From an uncultured Campylobacter sp. (GTDB taxonomy: Bacteria; Campylobacterota; Campylobacteria; Campylobacterales; Campylobacteraceae), in contig CALHQN010000201.1 in the NCBI GenBank assembly GCA_938036585.1, positions 1 to 10,425 on the forward strand: a stretch of 10,425 nucleotides of DNA, read 5' to 3'. Every line of letters starts with the position of its first letter. Position 1 is the stretch's first letter. Positions 6,275 through 10,425 of this stretch are shown in pieces. The notes below the pieces were generated by a model. It did not search any database, was not told the DNA's origin, and worked only from the letters and a program-made list of their open reading frames with translations. Position numbers and translations under genes: made by a program.

Positions 6275-8077
6275 CTATTTTTTTGCCATTCGTCTACGCG
6301 TCGTAGGATCCAGGTATCGCTTACGCACGCGGATATTTACGGGCGTAACCTCCACGAGCTCGTCCTCCTCGATCCACTCCAGCGCGCGCTCTAAATTTAA
6401 TGCGCGCGGCGGCACGAGTTTGATCGCATCGTCGCTACCGCTGGCGCGGACGTTGGTTAAATTTTTACCCTTGATCGGATTGACGTCCAGATCGTTCGGA
6501 CGGCTGTGCTCGCCGATAATCATACCCAGATAAACCTTTGCCTGCGGAGCGATAAAAAGCACGCCGCGATCTTGCAGGTTCCACAGGCTGTATCCTAGCG
6601 CAACTCCGTTTTCCATACTCACGAGCGCGCCGTTTTGTCGCTTCTCGACCGCGCCGATGAAAGGGCGAAATTCCAAAAAGCTATGATTCATCACCCCTTC
6701 GCCGCGAGTATCGGTCAAAAACTGCGAGCGAAAGCCAATAAGACCGCGCGCCGGGATCTCAAACTCCATACGCGTCTGCCCGTCGCCGGTAGGGTTCATC
6801 ACCTTCATCTCGGCCTTTTTGCGGCCTAGTTTTTCGATGACGGTGCCGGTGCAATCATCGGGCGCGTCGATAACTAAGTGCTCGAAAGGCTCGCATTTGA
6901 TGCCGTCGATCTCTTTGATGATAACTTCCGGGCGCCCGAGGCAGAACTCAAAGCCCTCGCGGCGCATATTCTCAGCCAAAATCGTGATCTGCAGCTCGCC
7001 GCGGCCGCTTACTTTAAATTTGCCCTCGCCCGCGTTTTCATAGCGCATCGCGATGTTAGTTTTCATCTCCGCTTCCAAGCGCTCGTCGATCTTGTTTGAG
7101 GTTACGAATTTACCCTCCGTGCCCGCTAGCGGTCCGTCATTTACGCTGAAAATTACGCTAAGGGTCGGCTCTTCTATATGCAGCGCATCAAGCGGGATTG
7201 GATTATTGGGATCTACGATGCTATCGCCTACGTCAAGCGCGTCAAAGCCCGCGATCGCTACGATGTCGCCGGTGCCTGCCGCATCGATGTCGGCACGCTC
7301 AAGTCCGTTAAAGCCGATGAGTTTTGAAATTCTACCGTTGATGTGCGTACCGTCTGCTTTAGCTAACATAACGCTTTGGTTTTTGTTTATCGTGCCGTTG
7401 AAAATTCTAGCGATGCCGATCTTGCCGACGTAGTTGTCGTAATCGAGCGTAAAAACCTGCAGCTGCAAAGGATTATCGTCGCTGCCGCTCGGAGTCGGAA
7501 CGTGAGAGATGATCGTCTCAAAAAGCGGTTTCATATCGGCGCTTTCGTCGCTTAGATCGTATTTTGCGTAGCCGTTTTTAGCGGCGGCGTAGATGACGGG
7601 AAACTCGAGCTGCTCGTCGTTTGCATCAAGCGCTACGAAAAGATCGAAAATTTCATTTACCACGCGGTCCGGATCGGCTGCGGGCTTGTCGATTTTATTT
7701 ACTACTACGATCGGCCTAAGCCCCAAAGATAGCGCCTTTTTGACGACAAATTTAGTCTGCGGCATGACGCCTTCTTGCGCATCGACGAGCAAAAGCACGC
7801 CGTCCACCATCTTTAGTACGCGCTCGACCTCGCCGCCGAAATCGGCGTGACCCGGAGTGTCGATGATATTGATTTTAACGCCGCCGTAGTGGATGGCGGT
7901 ATTTTTGGATAGGATCGTAATGCCGCGCTCGCGCTCGATATCGTTGCTGTCCATCACGCGCTCGCCGACCTCTTGATGATTATTAAAAGTTCCCGATTGC
8001 TTTAAAAGTTCATCTACGATGGTAGTTTTGCCGTGATCGACGTGCGCGATAACCGCGATATTTCTGATATTTTCCAA
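6275..8077 (-). CDS. typA: Ribosome-associated translational GTPase TypA/BipA
   Basis: The 600-residue product is full-length TypA/BipA, a GTPase of the EF-G type that binds the 70S ribosome and helps large-subunit assembly and growth under cold or other stress. The G-domain motifs are intact: AHVDHGKT at 11-18, RGITI at 51-55, DTPGHAD at 73-79 and NKID at 127-130. Domain II, the EF-G-like domains III and V and the BipA-specific C-terminal domain follow, with [18 protein letters not shown] and [10 protein letters not shown] as recognisable family motifs. The start codon is TTG at 8077-8075, with GGAG six bases before it; ATG is absent at that point. The gene has its own TATAAT promoter and a strong terminator, so it is largely a single transcription unit. 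Nothing in the protein is unusual. Confidence 0.97.
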   Translation of the reverse strand: MENIRNIAVIAHVDHGKTTIVDELLKQSGTFNNHQEVGERVMDSNDIERERGITILSKNTAIHYGGVKINIIDTPGHADFGGEVERVLKMVDGVLLLVDAQEGVMPQTKFVVKKALSLGLRPIVVVNKIDKPAADPDRVVNEIFDLFVALDANDEQLEFPVIYAAAKNGYAKYDLSDESADMKPLFETIISHVPTPSGSDDNPLQLQVFTLDYDNYVGKIGIARIFNGTINKNQSVMLAKADGTHINGRISKLIGFNGLERADIDAAGTGDIVAIAGFDALDVGDSIVDPNNPIPLDALHIEEPTLSVIFSVNDGPLAGTEGKFVTSNKIDERLEAEMKTNIAMRYENAGEGKFKVSGRGELQITILAENMRREGFEFCLGRPEVIIKEIDGIKCEPFEHLVIDAPDDCTGTVIEKLGRKKAEMKVMNPTGDGQTRMEFEIPARGLIGFRSQFLTDTRGEGVMNHSFLEFRPFIGAVEKRQNGALVSMENGVALGYSLWNLQDRGVLFIAPQAKVYLGMIIGEHSRPNDLDVNPIKGKNLTNVRASGSDDAIKLVPPRALNLERALEWIEEDELVEVTPVNIRVRKRYLDPTTRRRMAKK

Positions 8078-8110
8078 ATTTTTCTCCGTTTGCTATTTTA
8101 AAGGCTGACG

Positions 8111-8116
8111 ATTATA
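8111..8116 (-). promoter_or_regulatory. -10 box of typA
   Basis: The minus strand reads TATAAT, about 34 bases before the TTG start, preceded by a run of T at 8118-8124. This fits a Campylobacter housekeeping promoter in the 64-base gap after the upstream gene. Confidence 0.65.
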
Positions 8117-8141
8117 CTAAAAAAATTCTTAAGATAAAAAT

Positions 8142-8561
8142 TTACGAGTACTCTTTGACTTCGCAGACAAAGAACTCATAAACGCGCTGTTGGATCAACG
8201 CATCCTCGTCATCGTCGCCAATCAGACGGCGCAGATGCGAAAAATCTATTTTTTTGATATATTTTTTGTTATTTTTAATATCCCTGTCGATCTCTTTTAA
8301 AAGCGAGTCTAAATTTAGGCCTTTATAGGTCTTCGCCTTTAAGATATACTCTTTTACGATGGAGACTAGCACACCGATACGCTGCTCGTCGCCTACGTAA
8401 ATTTCGCCCGCTATATCTTTGATCACGTCGTAGTCCTCGTCGGTCTGCTTTTTTTTGGCAAGCAGCATTGCGGCAAAAATTTTGGCTCTAAACTCGATAG
8501 AGCGATGATGAGGGATAAAGACCTCGCGAAATACGGATAGAAGATGATTTTTGAAATTCAT
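8142..8561 (-). CDS. Small alpha-helical protein of unknown function
   Basis: I do not recognise this 139-residue protein. It is charged and probably all-helical, with no signal peptide, membrane segment or metal-binding cysteines; its one Cys is at C133 near the end. Residues 23-75 look like a compact helical bundle (FRAKIFAAMLLAKKK, then VLVSIVKEYI). The middle is Lys/Asp-rich (about 90-105) and an acidic DDDED lies at 116-120. The start is the ATG at 8561 with AAGG six bases upstream. It lies directly upstream of typA in the same orientation, with the SRP RNA gene diverging from its 5' end. A helical regulatory or adaptor protein is possible, but that is a guess. Confidence 0.75.
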   Translation of the reverse strand: MNFKNHLLSVFREVFIPHHRSIEFRAKIFAAMLLAKKKQTDEDYDVIKDIAGEIYVGDEQRIGVLVSIVKEYILKAKTYKGLNLDSLLKEIDRDIKNNKKYIKKIDFSHLRRLIGDDDEDALIQQRVYEFFVCEVKEYS

Positions 8562-8590
8562 TTATAACCTTACTTTAAGAAACATTTCCA

Positions 8591-8596
8591 TATAAT
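8591..8596 (+). promoter_or_regulatory. -10 box of the SRP RNA gene
   Basis: A perfect TATAAT ends 7 bases before the predicted RNA 5' end at about 8604. It sits in the 42-base space between the SRP RNA and the divergent small gene. The same bases read ATTATAT on the minus strand, so the small gene's promoter may overlap it. Confidence 0.7.
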
Positions 8597-8603
8597 CCCG
8601 TTT

Positions 8604-8708
8604 GCCCTTTCTTAGACCTGTGCAATGCTTTTTTTAGGCACCGCTTCAGGGTAGGAATACAGCAGAGCACTTAGATCTCGCATGTGCCGCAGCCATCTGG
8701 GAAGGGGT
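8604..8708 (+). ncRNA. ffs: Signal recognition particle RNA (4.5S type)
   Basis: The core that binds Ffh is plain: CAGG at 8647-8650, a GTA/TAC helix closing a GGAA tetraloop (8654-8657), then AGCAG at 8661-8665. A GCT/AGC helix (8643-8645 with 8666-8668) closes the internal loop below. The RNA ends pair as a 12-bp helix, 8605-8616 with 8696-8707, allowing G-T pairs. At about 105 bases it is the short bacterial form without an Alu domain. The -10 box at 8591 sets the 5' end, and the terminal helix followed by TTTTA probably ends transcription. It works with Ffh and FtsY to target membrane proteins. Its 3' end touches the stop codon of the convergent HD gene. Confidence 0.9.
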
Positions 8709-8709
8709 T

Positions 8710-9948
8710 TTACAAATCGATCCTATTAAGCCCGAAATGCTCTTTGAAATCCTCACAAACACTCTGAAAATCGACGCCTTCAATTTTTGGCTTTGCTTTG
8801 AAAAACTCTAACATCGAATTATACCCGCTAAGCAGCTCCTTGCTCTTTACGCCGTAGCTTATTGAAATTCCAGCCTCAAAAAACGCCGCGAGTTTGTCGC
8901 AATACTTAAGCGCTTTGCCGTCGATTGCGCGAAATTTATCTTCGTTAAACATCTTTAGGCTGCCTTCTGCAAATTTAGGCTCCTTGCCTAACTCGAAGGT
9001 TCGGTTTTCAAACTCGTCTTTTATAAATTTACCGCTCTCTTTGCGGATACCTAAAATATAGCTGAAATCATCTCTCATATGCTCCGGCACGAAAGGCAAA
9101 ATTTTATCGTCTATTAGTCGCATCTCATATTCGCCGATGATGTCGCTAAGGCCTTTGACGCCGTATTTTACGGGGCTAATGATGTCGCGAGTTAGGCTTT
9201 CGGGCAAATCATGAAATAGCGCGCAGAAAAAATTATACGCCGTGCGCGAGCGGCACGCATTCACTTCAAGCGAGAAAAAGTAGCTTAAAATCGCGACTAC
9301 CAGCATGTGTCCAAGCACCGATGTCTCAGGGATGCGCGGCGTCTGCGCCCAGCGCTTTTGAAAACGAAGTCTGCCGCTAAGATCGACTATGCGGGCGAGC
9401 TTTTTATTCATCACGATCTTTCGCACGCCGATAAGCTCGTAATAATCCTCGAGCTCCTCCTCGACCTTGGCTTTTAGCTCCTCGATGTCGTTTAGAAACT
9501 GGCTCGTTTGATAGACGATAGAAAATTCCCATCTAGTGGCAAGATAACTGGCTGCTTTTAGGATGAGACGCTCTTTTTCGTGAGTTTTATCATTTTTAAA
9601 GTGGTTTTTAAATCTCTCTAAAAATTTGCCATCTTCGATCTCTGAAATCAGCCCCTCTAGGTTGCTTAAGACCCAGCTATTTATCTGCTCTTTTTTTGTC
9701 TTTTGGATGTGGTGAAATACGTCAGGGCGTATGTCTGTGACTACAACCCTACTTAAAAACTCAAAAATTCCAGCCTCGATGATGTAGTTCATATCGGCAT
9801 TTTGCTCTTGTTTTGCTATGAGATAAGCGATGATAAATTTATGAGCCTGCTTGTCAAGCTCGACTAAATTTGCCATCTTTGGATAGTCGTTCCAACGTGA
9901 TATAGATGCTGCTTTAAAGATATGTTCTATAAGCTTAGCACTTATCAT
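8710..9948 (-). CDS. HD-domain protein, probable degenerate tandem HD
   Basis: The 412-residue product holds an HD phosphohydrolase domain of the HD_3/YfbR type in its second half: RW at 199-200, H214, the HD pair H246-D247 in FHDLPE with E250, and D351 in CDKLAAFFEA. These fit a metal-dependent phosphohydrolase such as a 5'-nucleotidase. Its first half looks like a worn copy: RW at 19-20, ELDKQAHKFIIAYLIA (H36) and VVTDIRP near 69-75. There the HD pair seems replaced by Phe-Glu. A charged helical linker (about 150-170) joins them. The ATG overlaps the queF stop by one base (TAATG), with AAAGGA upstream, so translation is probably coupled to queF. The gene ends against the SRP RNA gene on the other strand. 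The substrate is unknown. Confidence 0.85.
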   Translation of the reverse strand: MISAKLIEHIFKAASISRWNDYPKMANLVELDKQAHKFIIAYLIAKQEQNADMNYIIEAGIFEFLSRVVVTDIRPDVFHHIQKTKKEQINSWVLSNLEGLISEIEDGKFLERFKNHFKNDKTHEKERLILKAASYLATRWEFSIVYQTSQFLNDIEELKAKVEEELEDYYELIGVRKIVMNKKLARIVDLSGRLRFQKRWAQTPRIPETSVLGHMLVVAILSYFFSLEVNACRSRTAYNFFCALFHDLPESLTRDIISPVKYGVKGLSDIIGEYEMRLIDDKILPFVPEHMRDDFSYILGIRKESGKFIKDEFENRTFELGKEPKFAEGSLKMFNEDKFRAIDGKALKYCDKLAAFFEAGISISYGVKSKELLSGYNSMLEFFKAKPKIEGVDFQSVCEDFKEHFGLNRIDL

Positions 9949-10425
9949 TATTTATCCTTTTTGACTACTTTTGGCTTCTTATCATCTGCGTAGCTTATCT
10001 TTCTAAAGCCCTCTTTGTTTGAGCTTCTTCTTGGTTTGTCATCTTTTTGAAATTTATCATCTCTGCCACCTCTGCTGCCACCAGCTCTACTGCTGCCCCT
10101 GCTACTGCCACGATCACTCGTACTACGTCTTTCACGTGGCTTATCACCAAAGCTACTTCTCTCTCTAGTTCTTGGAGTAAATTCTTTCTCTCCAGCTGGC
10201 TTTTTCACCACTAGATCAGAGCTGATCTCGATAACTGTATGGACATTTCCACGTGGGTTAAAGTCGCCAACTATCTTCATAAATTTAGGCTCTAATTTTT
10301 TCTCTAAAACAGAGTAAATTTCATTTATACTATCTTCGTGGCTGATGTTGCGGTTCATAAAGCTATTTATATAAAGCTTTATCGCTTTTAGCTCGACAAC
10401 AAGCTTGTTTGGTATGTACTCAAGA
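9948..10425 (-). CDS. queF: 7-cyano-7-deazaguanine reductase QueF, N-terminus outside the window, with a basic tail
   Basis: The minus frame is open to the right edge and continues upstream of the Met at 10358, so that Met is internal. The 22 residues before it include VELKAIKLYINSF, the NADPH-binding QueF motif. SHED after it carries the conserved His-Glu pair of the active site, and GDFNPRGNVHTV is also typical. QueF reduces preQ0 to preQ1 in queuosine synthesis for tRNA. The catalytic Cys and Asp lie outside the window. The normal fold should end near VVKK, but 83 more residues follow (9951-10199), rich in Arg, Lys, Ser, Gly and Asp, with SRGGR and SSRGSSR. This looks disordered and possibly RNA-binding. 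Its codons favour AGA (10 of 14 Arg, no CGC), unlike typA. It is translationally coupled to the HD gene. Confidence 0.9.
   Translation of the reverse strand, partial: LEYIPNKLVVELKAIKLYINSFMNRNISHEDSINEIYSVLEKKLEPKFMKIVGDFNPRGNVHTVIEISSDLVVKKPAGEKEFTPRTRERSSFGDKPRERRSTSDRGSSRGSSRAGGSRGGRDDKFQKDDKPRRSSNKEGFRKISYADDKKPKVVKKDK

Noticed and set aside
6267..7850. Several plus-strand frames of 64-126 codons
   Set aside because: All lie antisense to the intact typA gene and have Ser/Pro-rich compositions typical of shadow frames.
9948..10358. Free-standing 136-residue protein starting at the Met at 10358
   Set aside because: The same frame continues upstream to the window edge with the QueF motif, so the Met is internal to queF.
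1..10425. CRISPR array, insertion sequence, phage or toxin-antitoxin system
   Set aside because: No regularly spaced direct repeats of suitable length, no transposase or integrase frame, and no small overlapping gene pair of the toxin-antitoxin kind.

Overview
The window looks like chromosomal DNA from a Campylobacter of the higher-GC, oral type (the C. gracilis / showae / rectus / curvus range). This is inferred from the frequent AAATTT words set among GCG-rich codons, a PEB1a-like binding-protein pair, a Campylobacter-type short QueF, and -10 boxes without clear -35 boxes. I cannot name the species from sequence alone. I see no insertion sequence, integrase, CRISPR array or phage gene.

Layout. 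Positions 1-1368 (minus) hold the N-terminal 456 codons of a membrane protein with a TM2 domain behind a long Asn/Gly/Ser linker; it runs off the left edge. Diverging from it is a Tpx-family peroxiredoxin (1453-1977, plus) that lacks two usual active-site residues. A gene-free stretch rich in palindromes (1978-2278) separates it from a convergent, secreted ankyrin-like protein (2279-3235, minus). Next come two tandem paralogous periplasmic amino-acid-binding proteins (3418-4221 and 4374-5186, plus) with no permease or ATPase beside them. A repeat-rich gap (5187-5574) follows.

The rest of the protein genes are on the minus strand. Read in the direction of transcription they are: queF (cut by the right edge, with an unusual Arg/Gly/Ser-rich tail), a 412-residue HD-domain protein whose start codon overlaps the queF stop, a small conserved-looking protein of unknown role, typA/bipA with its own TATAAT box and a strong terminator, and a HAD-IB phosphatase. 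One RNA gene lies on the plus strand between the HD gene and the small unknown gene: the signal recognition particle RNA (about 8604-8708), recognised from its CAGG / GGAA tetraloop / AGCAG core and a 12-bp terminal helix.

Functionally this is mostly housekeeping and envelope material: translation-linked GTPase (TypA), protein targeting (SRP RNA), tRNA modification (QueF), solute capture (two binding proteins), peroxide handling (Tpx-like) and a secreted ankyrin-like protein. I found no convincing new multi-gene system. The points most worth following are the basic disordered tail on QueF, the Tpx without catalytic Thr or resolving Cys, the opposite loss of ligand-contact residues in the two binding proteins, the apparent degenerate tandem HD duplication, and a recurring AATTTTAAAATT palindrome concentrated between genes.
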